Assembly: GCA_028023455.1 (NCBI GenBank) | Contig: JAQFVV010000030.1 | Location: 10,403,649 to 10,467,648 of the forward strand | DNA from: Epiperipatus broadwayi | Taxonomy: Eukaryota; Onychophora; Udeonychophora; Euonychophora; Peripatidae | Length of the DNA stretch: 64,000 nucleotides | Reading direction: 5' to 3' | Shown here: positions 26,013 through 36,299 of the stretch, in pieces | How the letters are laid out: every line of letters begins with the position of its first letter | How positions within the stretch are numbered: the stretch's first letter is position 1 | The notes under the pieces: model-generated | What the model saw: only the letters and a program-made list of their open reading frames with translations | Databases searched by the model: none | Told to the model about the DNA's origin: nothing | Translations under genes and position numbers: made by a program

Positions 26013-26204
26013 TTATTTATCTTTTCTACATGTATATGGTCATATGTGTCAGTAATATGAGATAGTGTGGTTAGTTGAAAGGTGCTTGGAAGTCTGAATT
26101 CAAATCCCCTATATTTACAATTAGGTTCCAGGTATATGAAGAGTGCCTGTATTTCAAATAATTATGTTTTTGTCTATTTTATATATTTATTATTGTTTCT
26201 ATAT

Positions 26205-26760
26205 TGTTTCCATATATATATATATATATATATATATGGAAACAATAAGAAATATATAAAATCTAATTCCTTGATGAATACAAACATTCCACTTTCAGAA
26301 AATAATAAACTTCTGACATTTCGATCATATTTAAAGCAAATTTTAACATCATTCCTCATTTTTAACCACTGCAGAATGAAGGTATATTCACGTTAATCAG
26401 TTTCTCCAATCCACAGCCTTACTTCTCCATATCACACCAACCAATTCACCTATTTCATCTTTTTAAGTAATTTATAGGGATTCATTTTAATATTTCAACT
26501 GTTTATCTATTATCATCTCCTCTAGCAAAATGTCAAATTCACTTCCATTTCAATCTTTTACATTTTCAAAGATGTCAATAGTTCTTATTTGTTCTTTCTC
26601 TCAAGTATTTCACTTTTAATATATTCTTAATATGTATTTCCATATTTTGTTGAAAGGTAGTTGAAATTTTTATTATGATTCATAATTAAAAATTGATAAA
26701 ACACAAATATTAAAAATCTTTTTTCAAACACATAAGCATATATTTTTCTAATATTAAAAT
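26205..26760. other. TA microsatellite and AT-rich sequence
   Basis: A TA run at about 26213-26237 is flanked by short complementary TTGTTTCCATA and TATGGAAACAA, making a hairpin. Beyond it, AT-rich DNA with no recognised gene. Confidence 0.5.
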
Positions 26761-28950
26761 ATATCTATCAAAAACATTCTATCCAAATTTAATTCTCCGA
26801 TTAATTTTATCAATTATGTTTCTATCTGTATTAGTAATATGACGAAGATATATCAAGTTGTTTTTATTTTCTGAGTCATGATGATTAATTTTTATTTTTT
26901 TCTTCAGAAAAAAATCATTTGAACATTGTTTTAGTCTTTTTAATATTTATCTTTCAGCCTACTTCCCTCTTTTTTTCTAATAATTCTTTCAACATTTCTT
27001 AAAACTGAGGAATTATTTGCAAAATAATCCCACCACCTGTATTTCTTTTAAAACTGTAGTAAAAAGTTTTGGAGATGTTAATATTTTTAGTGTTATCATA
27101 TATTATAATCCGAACTATTGCATATTACTAAAGATTTTTCAAAATATGACAGTATACCTTTTCATAATATAGCAACTCATAATCATTGATTGATCGTTTC
27201 ATTAACTTCTCTCAATATCTGAATATGATTCACCATGATAAATGCATTTTTAAATCCAGCTTGTTCTTTTTATTGGTTTGAATAAAAAGTTGACTGTAGA
27301 CAAATTATATTTATATTGGTAAAGATTTTGTATAGAAGTGATAAAAGACCGATAGATTTGTAATTTCTAAATAATTATTTACAATCTTCTTTCAATATCA
27401 ATATAATTATGACATTCTTCCACTTATTTGGTATCTAATTTTGTCAACAATTTTCTATTTCTTCACTTATTTCTTTTTTTTTTGCAGCTTCTTTTTGGAG
27501 TTTTTCTCTTATTTATAGATTCAATGGCTTGTCTCACTTCTTCATTTACAATGATGAGCAATTCAGAAAGTGTAACAATTGTGGTAATTACTTTATTTTT
27601 TGTTACTTATTACTAAACAGTTCTTTGTAGAACTGTTCCATAAATTTTACGATGTCCCTCTTTTTAGCAATAGTTGTATTTTTTTTCTTATTACTAAAAT
27701 ATCTTTTCCCCCTATATCAAGGTGCTGTTTTATATTTTTTTTTAAATCATCTTTCTATAGCTTTCTTGCCGATTCATAATTAAATTTTCTTATACCATTA
27801 TTAACTTTTTTTAATTATAAATTTATTTAAACGCACATTGATTACGTAAGTAATATTCATTAAGGCTGTAGCCTCAAGCGCATGCGTATAAAATGCGATA
27901 GTAGGGACTTCTACAGGTCTTAAACCACAAGCTGTAGAGGTCCCTATTATTGCATTTTATGCGCATGTGCTTGAGGCTACAGTTTTAATTTTTTTGTATT
28001 TTTTTTTTTTTTTTAATATTTTATTTAAACATGAAGTATTCTTTGTACACTTTTTTTTTGGATTTTTTTAACAAATTCCAGATATTACGTTTTTTATGGA
28101 TCATTTAAAAATATTTTCATCTTCATCATTGTATTTGTCTTCATTGAAAATTTACTGCACAGATGCAATTTTTAGTAAAATATCAATTATCTTTTATTGC
28201 TCTCAGTTAAGTTTGATTTATTTCCAAAGTCGGTCAATATTTTAAAATTATTAGAAGATTCTAATTGGTTTAATAATAGATTTATAATGATTAAAAATTA
28301 ACTCTTACATCTGCTGTTATTAATAGTTGTATCTCTTTAATTTTGCTTAAACATTTAGTTCATCAATTGATAACCATTTTTTATGTCAAATCTATTAAGA
28401 ACATTACAGTCTTGAAATACAGATTTTCCATTAATCAAAGTATGATCCAATTTCATTATATTCTTATTTGGATGTCGCTTTTCATTCAGCATTTTCCTCA
28501 AAAACAAAATCGTAATATATATTTTTTCTTTTCTCATAAATTCTACAATTCCATATTCTCTCATCTATCACCATAACCAAATTTACATCTTTCATGACAA
28601 TTTAAAAATATTATTTGATATAATTAAAGGCAATTTGTACATTTAATAATTCTCTACTTCTTTAATACAATTAGGCGAAAGACTGAATTATTCTATTTCT
28701 TTTTCCTCATTAATTTAAATAACTAACTTGCATCATTTTGTTTTATTTACTATCAGTCTTCCTAATGTAGTTCTATTTTTTATTTACAATAACTCTCACT
28801 CCACTTATGCTTCTAGTATTTGTGCTTTTATCAGTTTCAAAACAATTAATTATTCATTTTTTTCTTTTAACTTCACAAAGTCCAACAACATCTGATTTAA
28901 TATTAAACAGTTCTTCCAATTTTATTGGGAAGTGATTTGCAGTTTTAGGT
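26760..28950 (-). mobile_element. RTE-type LINE copy 3, very decayed
   Basis: Nucleotide landmarks follow copy 1 in order: the AAATCCAGCTTGTTCTT segment encoding the QAGFK region (about 27254-27271), GTAATTTCTAA of NYRPIS (about 27360), CTTCTTCATTTACAATG (about 27537) and, near 28870-28935, the CTTCACAAAGTCCAAC segment of the endonuclease start. It also extends past the left edge of copy 1 into the equivalent of the copy 2 segment reading NHRIKL (about 26790-26815). Frameshifts are everywhere, so no usable frame remains. A hairpin element is inserted at 27833-28019. Confidence 0.75.
27833..28019. mobile_element. Palindromic small element inserted in LINE copy 3
   Basis: Left arm 27861-27915 and right arm 27933-27988 are reverse complements with few mismatches (both include GCGCATG and TAGGGAC or its complement), separated by a 17-base loop. 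An 11-nt direct repeat, TTTATTTAAAC, flanks it at 27822-27832 and 28020-28030. Homology to LINE copy 1 stops before the insert and resumes at about 28070. A T-run precedes the right end. A half-copy lies at 12985-13065. Confidence 0.75.
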
Positions 28951-30092
28951 GTTTAAATGAAAGATCATCTTAGTACAGCAATCTGGATTCACAATCAGAA
29001 GATTGATGGAAGTCCATTTTCAATCACTGTTTTCTTGACTGATATTTTTACAACCTTCTAGGAATAAGGGTCATAATTAAATTGTCATCATTATAAATAT
29101 TTTTATTTATACCCATATTCATCCTAACGTCAGCAACAGGTAATGGATATTGTTGTATTTTGTAAAAATTGAATGCAAGTTTGTGCACTCCAGAAAAACT
29201 AATATTTATTCGAGTGGTTGTTGTAAATCGCACGCTGATAACGGAGGAAGTTAAGTAACATAATGGAGGACGATAATTTCAAGAGATATTTGCTGATTGC
29301 AAATATTTCTGATTAAAAGACGTTACCTGATTGGACAAGGATTAATTGCTACAGATCAGCAAGCAATAAAAGATGGTGTAACAACTATGGAGAGTAAGGC
29401 AGTTATTTGAGTACAACGCCAATAGACCTTTAGTAGTTTTGAGTAGAGATATCTCGCATCAGTGCTTGCGGTAAATGACCAGCGCTCAGTGAAAATGTAG
29501 TCCACAGATGTAGCTGGAAGAGCCCACAGAAATTGGGAGACTGCAGCAGAGTAGAGCATTAGTTGCAGAGCATCCGTTGCCAGAGAACTATGGAGATAGA
29601 ATGTTGCAAACTATTCGTTATTCAGACTAAGTAAAATATTGTGTATATTTATTTGATGACCGCACAGACATTCTTGCGGATATAACAGATATTTTAATTA
29701 AAAACTATCAGTCATTCTAAGAAAAAACATGGTGTTTTGGTCTTAAATTCAGAGACAAAGAGTCAATCAACTAACTATGCTGTTTGTTGCATGTTGATGA
29801 GTAGTCTATCCATATTTGTTTCCCATATCAATAATCATATTATAAAAACTGCAATGACCAAGAGCATATGCAGAAAACATTAAAATTTGCCTTTCGTGTT
29901 TTTTTTACGTCTGAAAGAAAACTCAGAGGATCTCCTCATATTATTAAAGTTATTCTACTTTTACTCTTTATATAATATTTATTACTATCACTCACATTAA
30001 TTCTGACATAAAAATATTCTTTGTTGTTTTCTCTGATATAGCAAAACTGGATGTCATAAGATATTTCTTCTCTAACAATTTTTCAATAAAAT
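28951..30092. other. Mixed sequence with a GC-richer, LTR- or leader-like block at 29230-29640
   Basis: The block has GCAATAAAAGATGG (29364-29377) as a possible TATA-like element, followed by about 250 bases of balanced composition without long frames. The layout resembles the modules at 20031 and 58560 but no clear sequence match was found. The rest is AT-rich. Not assigned. Confidence 0.3.
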
Positions 30093-30312
30093 TCTATTCG
30101 GGATTCGGACTCAGAATTAAAGCTGAGCACTGATTGTATATATGTGCGGAGATGGTAATCTGGACCAACTGATGAGTGTTGGTTTAGCACGAAATATGTA
30201 TATTGGTGATTATTTATCTTTTCAACATGTGTGTGATCAGGTGGGTCAGCAATATAAGATGGCACTAAGAAATGTGGGTCCTGTGAAAGTCTGAGTTCGA
30301 ATCCCGCATATA
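30093..30312 (+). mobile_element. Hammerhead-ribozyme element, compact copy
   Basis: Begins with an inverted tail (TTCGGGATTCGGACTCAGAA, 30098-30117), then a short body, the ribozyme at 30156-30212, the family segment TTATCTTTTCAACATGTGTG, and the forward tail AGTCTGAGTTCGAATCCCGC (about 30288-30307). GTTCGAATCCC matches a tRNA B box. The tails form terminal inverted repeats, so the unit is about 220 bases. Confidence 0.8.
30156..30212 (+). ncRNA. Type I hammerhead ribozyme, best-preserved copy (copy 3)
   Basis: Stem I 5' strand TAATC-TGG-ACCAA (30156-30168) pairs as ACCAA with TTGGT (30203-30207) and TAATC with GATTA (30208-30212), leaving TGG as a bulge. The core is CTGATGA (30169-30175). 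Stem II is GTGTTG-GTT-TAGCAC (30176-30190), all six pairs possible with G-U. GAAA lies at 30191-30194. Stem III is ATA-TG-TAT, three pairs with a two-base loop, giving a predicted cleavage after A at 30202 (AUA then UUGG). All conserved core bases are present. Very short stem III is known from hammerheads of Penelope-like elements and small animal retrozymes. Confidence 0.85.
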
Positions 30313-30928
30313 TTACATATATAAATGCAGGTTTAATCCTGTACATGTATTAATAAAATTATATTACAAATATTATTATTTATGAAAGAATCCAAGCTTT
30401 TTACTGATTTTGTTGATAACGCAATTAATATTGTGTTTAATCAGGATTATATATAAAGACAAATGTAAGTAAATATGTTTAATACTATATTTATTAATAA
30501 TACATGAAAACAAATACTTTAAATGAACAAATTTGGATGTTAAAATTTGTTCATGATGTTGCCTTTTATATATAAAATTAAAAATAATCAATTTAAAACA
30601 AAACTAATATACTTTGTTTTTATTATCGCTTTTTGCTTAACTTAAATACCTTCCTATATATAATAAATAATTATTCTTTTATCTAATCAAATCTAGATTT
30701 ATATTTATATTCTTTTGTATTGTATTAGAATTTTCTAAGTTTTTTACAGTTTCTCTACAAGCAATTTTACATCTCAAAAAATTATAAAGTTACATATATT
30801 GTATATATGATATAATTAAAACTTTTTTTATAGCATTTGCTTTCATTTTTTGTAAACAGTTTAAAAATGATGTTTTATATCCAATGAAGTTCCAATATAA
30901 TATCATTTTAATTCTTTAATTTTATTAA
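30313..30928. other. AT-rich DNA, no gene seen
   Basis: AT-rich; the minus-strand frame 30376-30591 shows no motif. Nothing else recognised. Confidence 0.5.
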
Positions 30929-30944
30929 AATATCTTTATTTATT

Positions 30945-31038
30945 TATTTTCTCATGTGTCATAGCATCAGACGGGAAGCGAACCCGCTAATCCGGGATAA
31001 CTGCTTGTAAAGCAGCTGTCACTGACCTCTCGACCACC
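30945..31038 (-). mobile_element. Short tRNA-Val-like SINE, copy B
   Basis: On the minus strand: GGTGGTCGAG, an anticodon arm CTGC-TTTACAA-GCAG, then a B-box-like GGGTTCGCTTCCCG and ATGACACAT with a short A-rich end. A 16-nt duplication, AATATCTTTATTTATT, lies at 30929-30944 and 31039-31054. Confidence 0.85.
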
Positions 31039-31054
31039 AATATCTTTATTTATT

Positions 31055-31420
31055 TTTTTTAAAAAAAGACTGAAAAAGAATTTATTTTGCAGCACATGAC
31101 GTTACATTAGAGTCAGTAAGTAAATTTATTTTTTGCTTCGATTTTATAATCATATCTTTTATTAACCTCATAAATTTGAATAATAATATTGATATTTTCT
31201 CTGCTCAGATATACATATATCCTAAAATAATTGTTTAAATTCTTTACTGCCAAATTTTAAACTATGTTTTTACTCTTTTTATTACTATATGTAAAACATA
31301 CCTTTTTTAAACATTATCAAATGTATTTTTATTAAATTAAATTAAATTAAAACTATATTTCTCTTTTTTAACTACAGCAGTAAAGTTATTTGATCTTTGA
31401 GTTATTTATAAAAATCTAAA
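31055..31420. other. AT-rich DNA, no gene seen
   Basis: AT-rich; TTAAA-type short repeats near 31331-31350. Nothing recognised. Confidence 0.5.
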
Positions 31421-31424
31421 TATT

Positions 31425-31528
31425 AGAATCTTTTTCACATGTATGTGGTCATCATGTATATCGATTATATAAAATAGAATGGACGGCTAAAGGGAGCTAA
31501 AAGTCTGTGTTCAAATCCCTTTTAATTA
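31425..31528 (+). mobile_element. Hammerhead-element tail fragment (ribozyme lost)
   Basis: TTTTTCACATGTATGTGGTCAT through to AAGTCTGTGTTCAAATCCC matches the segment that follows the ribozyme in the other copies, including the B-box-like GTTCAAATCCC. The ribozyme core is absent. Confidence 0.65.
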
Positions 31529-31882
31529 TTCATAGTTTTATAATTTAATGCTTAAACAAAATTCTAAAATGCTAGCAATAAAAAACAAATCTAACACATA
31601 TAGAAAATATATAAGTGTAAATTATATAAATCGAAATACTTGAGTAAATTATCAACTATTGGGTAACTTAATATTTAATTAAGTACATTAACATAGTAAA
31701 AATATTACAAAAAAAAATCAAGTCAGATGTCACATGACTTAATTTAATAAGCTTGTATTTACAAATGTTACATATAGAGCTCGCAAAATAAGCTCTTAAC
31801 AAGCCTTATTTTGAAAGCTCTATTTTTAACAATGGTAACAGTAATAAATAATTCTAGCACACACAGAACATATATATATTAC

Positions 31883-31968
31883 CCAGGACAATAGTTGCAA
31901 ACGTAATAATGATAACGTGAGCACTTTTTATATGCACATCCAACTTGAAAAGTAGTTGCCCATACTAA
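31883..31968 (-). CDS. CRISP gene, third visible coding exon (CAP signature motifs)
   Basis: Between the acceptor TTTTTAG (beyond 31968) and the donor GTAATA (from 31882) this encodes LVWATTFQVGCAYKKCSRYH and then YYVCNYCP. With the HYTQ that ends the previous exon it forms the CAP signature 1 (HYTQLVW), and VCNYCP is CAP signature 2. It supplies four of the six CAP-domain cysteines. Phase: it opens on a full codon and leaves GG for a split Gly, which the exon at 25243 completes with T. Confidence 0.93.
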
Positions 31969-31989
31969 CTAAAAATAAATATTATATAT

Positions 31990-32190
31990 ATATATCAATG
32001 TTAATATTAAACAAGTATGTAATAAATAATTATAATTCAAATATATCATTAAAAATAATAGTTAGCTTTTGTCTCAAAATAAGAAGGGCATCTTCAACAT
32101 GTAAACATTTTAGCCATGAATTTTAAAATTCTTCATAAACTTAATCATATTGCTACTCATGCATTTTAATAAATGATGAATTGATAAATC
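31990..32190. other. AT-rich intron 2 sequence
   Basis: Short TA run, otherwise plain AT-rich sequence with nothing recognised. Confidence 0.45.
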
Positions 32191-32191
32191 T

Positions 32192-32806
32192 TAAACCACT
32201 AAACATCACATGATCCCCATTTCTTATGCTTGCTCATAACTGTTGTTAAAACAGGCAAAACTCTCCATACAGTAGTGCCGCTCAGTGCAAGTGAGAGTAA
32301 TCAATGGATGCCAGAAGGCTTATGCATAAAATACCTATCTAGTGGTTATTTATCCAATATCACCAGATTAGTTTCTAGCTTGTGAATTTGTCAATGAGGA
32401 ACCTTGGATCTGAGAGCACTGTACCTAGATATTAGGATCTAAGGCAACCCTCTAGCAGTCAACTTTTATCTCTACTTAACTACAAAACTATGAAAATAAA
32501 ATTGAAAACACAATATTTTTTTCAATCCAAGCTCAGTCATTTATATAGTCATATAGGTCTGAACTCAATTCAGTGCACATACATTTTGGTGTCGTTGGTT
32601 CCTTAATAACCATAGCCACCACTATTCTATTATACAGGATTGGTATTAAACCACTAAATATCACGATTGCCATTTCTTATGCTCATTCATAACTGTTATT
32701 AAAACAGACAAAACTCTCCATAAAGTAGTGCCATACAGTGCAAGCCAGAGTAATCAATGGATGCCAGAAGGCTTGTGCATAAAATCTCTATCTAGTGTCT
32801 ATTCAT
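32192..32806. repeat. Tandem pair of a roughly 457-bp repeat family
   Basis: AAACCACTAAA(C/T)ATCAC starts both a first unit at about 32192 and a second at about 32649. Shared landmarks are ACAAAACTCTCCATA, GAGTAATCAATGGATGCCAG and TATCTAGTG. Related copies lie at 39820-40335 and 53497-53672. The second unit here is partial. Confidence 0.8.
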
Positions 32807-33451
32807 AAATCTTAATGTATGGTTTTTATAATTAATTATCTCATTCATTTTTTATTTGAGTAAATGAGTACATATATAAAGAAATAATTGTAAAAATATT
32901 GAAAGTGTATTAAACAAGAAATTTAAATCCCTACTAAGTAAGAATTTTCAGATATTAGTATAGAGAATCTTGCTTTGAAATTGCTTGAACTTAGATTTTG
33001 TTATACAAATGTGCAAACACGTATACACACATATTTCAGTATTTCCCAATACATCTAACTAAGACCAACAGTTTATGACTCAGTGAATGTCCTGAATATT
33101 ATGTTACTACATCATAAATATATCAATTATATATATATATATCAACCTGGGTGATAATAATCAAAATGATAATTGATTATATTTCCTGAAAATCTTATAG
33201 CCCAGCTATACTCAGAGAGTAAAAGCAACAAGTTCTCATGTCTAAAAAGATTTTATAAAATAATTATTCCTATGCACCACTTTTATTGCTGAAAGAATGT
33301 TTTAAATACCCCTCTGGCAATATTATCATGAGAATAGTATAATACACTCAACTGATCAGTGTATATGGCAAACTACTCTTATCTAGTTGTATTTATATAT
33401 TGAACCATTTTCATTATCTAATATAAAATTGAAATAAATTGAAATATTGCC
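32807..33451. other. AT-rich DNA, no gene seen
   Basis: AT-rich with a short TA run near 33129-33142; nothing else supported. Confidence 0.5.
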
Positions 33452-33958
33452 AAATCTCACTATGCTTGTTACAAAACCTATCTGACAGCCAATCAGATGG
33501 AATGATAGCTGTTCCAATGACAATCAAACCCAAACACATAACAAAGATTTTGTGAGAAAAGGGCATCCACCTTTTTCTCAACTTTTCTTTCTATATATCT
33601 AAGCCAGTCATAAGTATTTAGGTTTGAAAGCTTGAAACTTTAAATACCTTCACAAATTTACTCTTTGTTATGTATTCTAAAAACTACTACATAGTAAATC
33701 ATACGATTTCATGTTATATGTTTATGATTTAGACTCAGTGAGTTATTTGTGAAGTTATTTAAAGATTCAAGCTTTCAAACCTAAATACTTATGACTGGCT
33801 TAGATATATAGAAAGAAAAATTGAGAAAAGGGAGGCTGCCCTTTTCTTGTAAAATCTTTGTTGTGTGTTTGGGTTTGATTGTCATTTGAACAGCTATCAT
33901 TCCATTTGATTGGCTGTAGGATAGGTTTTGTAATGAGCATAGTGAGATTTGGCAGTAT
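33452..33958. mobile_element. Foldback element with roughly 190-bp inverted arms
   Basis: The left arm (about 33452-33655) and right arm (about 33750-33958) are reverse complements: CTCACTATGCTTGTTAC mirrors GTAATGAGCATAGTGAG, and AAGCCAGTCATAAGTATTTA mirrors TAAATACTTATGACTGGCTT. The centre is about 95 bases. The minus-strand frame at 33781-33963 is a translation of the right arm. A diverged single-arm copy lies at 35600-35830. No transposase present. Confidence 0.85.
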
Positions 33959-34027
33959 CTCAATTTATTTCAATTTTCAACTATCTGCGCTTTGCAAATT
34001 AAAATATTATAATCTAATATAAGTAAT

Positions 34028-34426
34028 GAATGTCTTTAAAAAAATTTAACTTTATTTAAATATTCCAAATACATTCAACTTTTAGTAAAACTACACAGGT
34101 TAGTATATGCACAACATTTCAAGAGGTATTATTCTCCCTTCTTCAGGTGTTTCTGGCCTGACAAGTGCAGTACGAGCATGGGAATCATCCCTAAACTCTT
34201 AGACTCTTGGAATATTGAAATTTTAAGGTAACACTCTAACCAACTGAGCCATCCTATTAAAGGCTAAGTTGATTAATACTTTCACTGGTCAAGCCAACAA
34301 CACCTGAAGAAGAGGGGAGAATAATACATCTTGAAATATTGTGCATATTCTAACCTGTATGCTATTATTAACAGTTGAATGTATTTCTAATATTTAAATA
34401 AAGTTAAATTTTTCTAAAGACATTCA
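34028..34426. mobile_element. TIR element with a tRNA-like core
   Basis: GAATGTCTTTA at 34028 and TAAAGACATTC ending at about 34425 are the outermost part of inverted arms about 115 bases long. The arms include TTCAAGAGGTATTATTCTCC and its counterpart, and TTCAGGTGTT and AACACCTGAA. Within the core, minus-strand 34255-34220 reads ATGGCTCAGTTGGTTAGAGT, an excellent tRNA A box, followed by a possible anticodon arm. A tRNA-derived fragment therefore sits inside a foldback element. Confidence 0.75.
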
Positions 34427-34840
34427 ATATTTATATTAGATGATGGAAATACCAACATATAAATAGAACTAAAACATTATCATAACAATCCTTCATGAAA
34501 ACACTATTCCTAATTAGGTTTGGAATGAGAGAGAAATAAAATGGATAACTAAGTTTAAAATAATGTAAATAATAAAATTTATTTACAACTATTCTATTTA
34601 CACTCATTTTAATCTACTTCAATGTAAATCAAATGCATATCAATATATATATTCAGACAGGGATTTATTCATATTGAGGAAAAGTCATTTAATTTGACTG
34701 AACTTGACCTATGAACTCCAATATGTTTCCTTGAACCATTGCCTCTACCTTCACATAATTATTATTAATAGTTAACAAACCAATCAATAAAAAATAAATA
34801 TTAATTTATCATAAATATTAAATATTGGGCATTGCTTTAA
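34427..34840. other. AT-rich DNA, no gene seen
   Basis: Nothing recognised beyond AT-rich sequence. Confidence 0.5.
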
Positions 34841-35230
34841 GTTTTAAGTGATGTTATATTGCTGAGACTACTAATATATGGTTTGGCTGAAGATTTCTCA
34901 GCCCCATATAGCTATTTGAGTTAGATAGCTGAGTTTGAAGACATTTAAGTGTCTGAAAATTTCAGATTTTCTACTCAATGGTTAACTCTTAGATAAATTC
35001 TGGCTTTGGGTTGGTATTTTTAGATCTAGTGTTTGAAACTACCCTAGTGCCTCACTGAGAAGTGCCAGAGCACAAAACTATTGATCTAGGGTTTGGGTGT
35101 GGTTTCTGATAGACATATTTTAAATGCTTTCTCTTGATAAATATTTATCACAAGGCTTGTTGAGCAATTAGTAAAGTTCTTTGTTTATGAGTGATAGAAG
35201 TTTTTAAATCATAAGCAGGGAAAATTAAAA
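34841..35230. repeat. Diverged copy of the foldback element at 51822-52206
   Basis: AGCTGAGTTTGAAGACAT, TTTCAGATTTTCTACTCAATGG, the ATTTTAAATGCTTTCTCT segment and CACAAGGCTTGTTGAG match the 51.8-52.2 kb element in order, in opposite orientation. The GAGTTTGAAGACAT core also resembles part of the 400-bp repeat at 9896-10700. Confidence 0.7.
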
Positions 35231-35599
35231 TATGTTTGAGAGTAACTTTAAATATTAAGCAATTTATATTAAGTTACATAATAAATGTACATATTAAGCA
35301 GTGAAACTTAAAATAAATTTTAATTTATGTGGTCTTTAAGATGCTATTGCTTAGGTATTTCCACTTCTAAGTTGCTTTTCATAAATCCCTTTAAATGCAT
35401 TGAGATCATCAGTTAATATATACTTGCTGAATACAGTGATGCCACTTTTATAAAGCTGAAATTAATTCTACTTCTTTTTCTTCTTTTGCATAGTCATGTT
35501 CTAGCATGGCCAGAAAGCTGGTATAAACAGACTACTTTATTTTAAATGGAGTATAAATTGTTATGATATTACAGATCATAACATGAGGGGCTGAAACCT
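35231..35599. other. AT-rich DNA, no gene seen
   Basis: No motif recognised. Confidence 0.45.
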
Positions 35600-35830
35600 T
35601 TGTCAGATGTGATTTAAAAATTCTTATATGATAGCCAATCAGATGTAATAATGACTGCACAGGGAATTCTCAAGTCAAAACAAAAGGCAAAGATTTTACA
35701 AGAAAAAGATGGCTCCACCTTCTTCTCTACTTAAATTTATATATAAATAAGCCAGTTTCAAGCATTTTGGCCTAAGAGCATGATGCTATAAACACCTTCA
35801 CATTTAACTCACTAAATATTATATATAAAT
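35600..35830 (+). repeat. Partial copy of the foldback element at 33452-33958
   Basis: GATAGCCAATCAGATG, CAAAGATTTTACAAGAAAAAG and AAATAAGCCAGTTTCAAGCAT follow the left arm of the 33.5 kb element in order; the second arm is missing. Confidence 0.7.
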
Positions 35831-35959
35831 ATACAATGTGAATAAAGAAGACTTTGATGATAAAACTTCTTGAATCTGAGGCTATTAATCTTATGAAGAC
35901 TTCTTTTGATATTAAGGGAAGGTGGAGTTTGAAATGAATTATGGGAAGGTTTGTTTGTT

Positions 35960-35960
<1 letters not shown>

Positions 35961-36040
<80 letters not shown>
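35961..36040. repeat. TA microsatellite
   Basis: Uninterrupted alternating TA/AT of about 80 bases following a TTTG repeat. Confidence 0.95.
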
Positions 36041-36044
<4 letters not shown>

Positions 36045-36299
36045 AGTTCCTTTAGTTTGATTTTCACTTGAGAAGGTCTATTTGTAGTAGATGAAACCAT
36101 GGTTGGGTAAGGATTTTGGTAAAATTTTGGATTTAATTTAGTATTGTATTGTTTTATGGTTGTGCATTTTTATTTTTTGCTAGTATAGTGTTAGGTTGTT
36201 TTGGTTTTATATATATATAAAATAAACAAACACATACATCTGAACATAATACCATATTGTACAAGATATCTAAATAATTATCAATGCTTAGAAAATATT

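Larger units (their letters stand above)
25815..26119. mobile_element. Palindromic hammerhead-ribozyme element (snap-back, two ribozyme cores)
   Basis: The left arm (from TGTAAAGATAGGGGATTTGA) and right arm (ending TCAAATCCCCTATATTTACA) are near-perfect reverse complements around a centre at about 25967. Each arm holds the family tail with a B-box-like GTTCAAATCC or its variant, then TTATCTTTTCTACATGTAT, then a hammerhead core. The plus core has CTGATGA at 25972-25978, stem II GTGCTG-GTT-CAGCAC at 25979-25993 and GAAA at 25994-25997. The minus core has CTGATGA at 25962-25956 and GAAA at 25940-25937. The usual body upstream of the ribozyme is missing, so two element 3' halves are fused. Confidence 0.8.
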
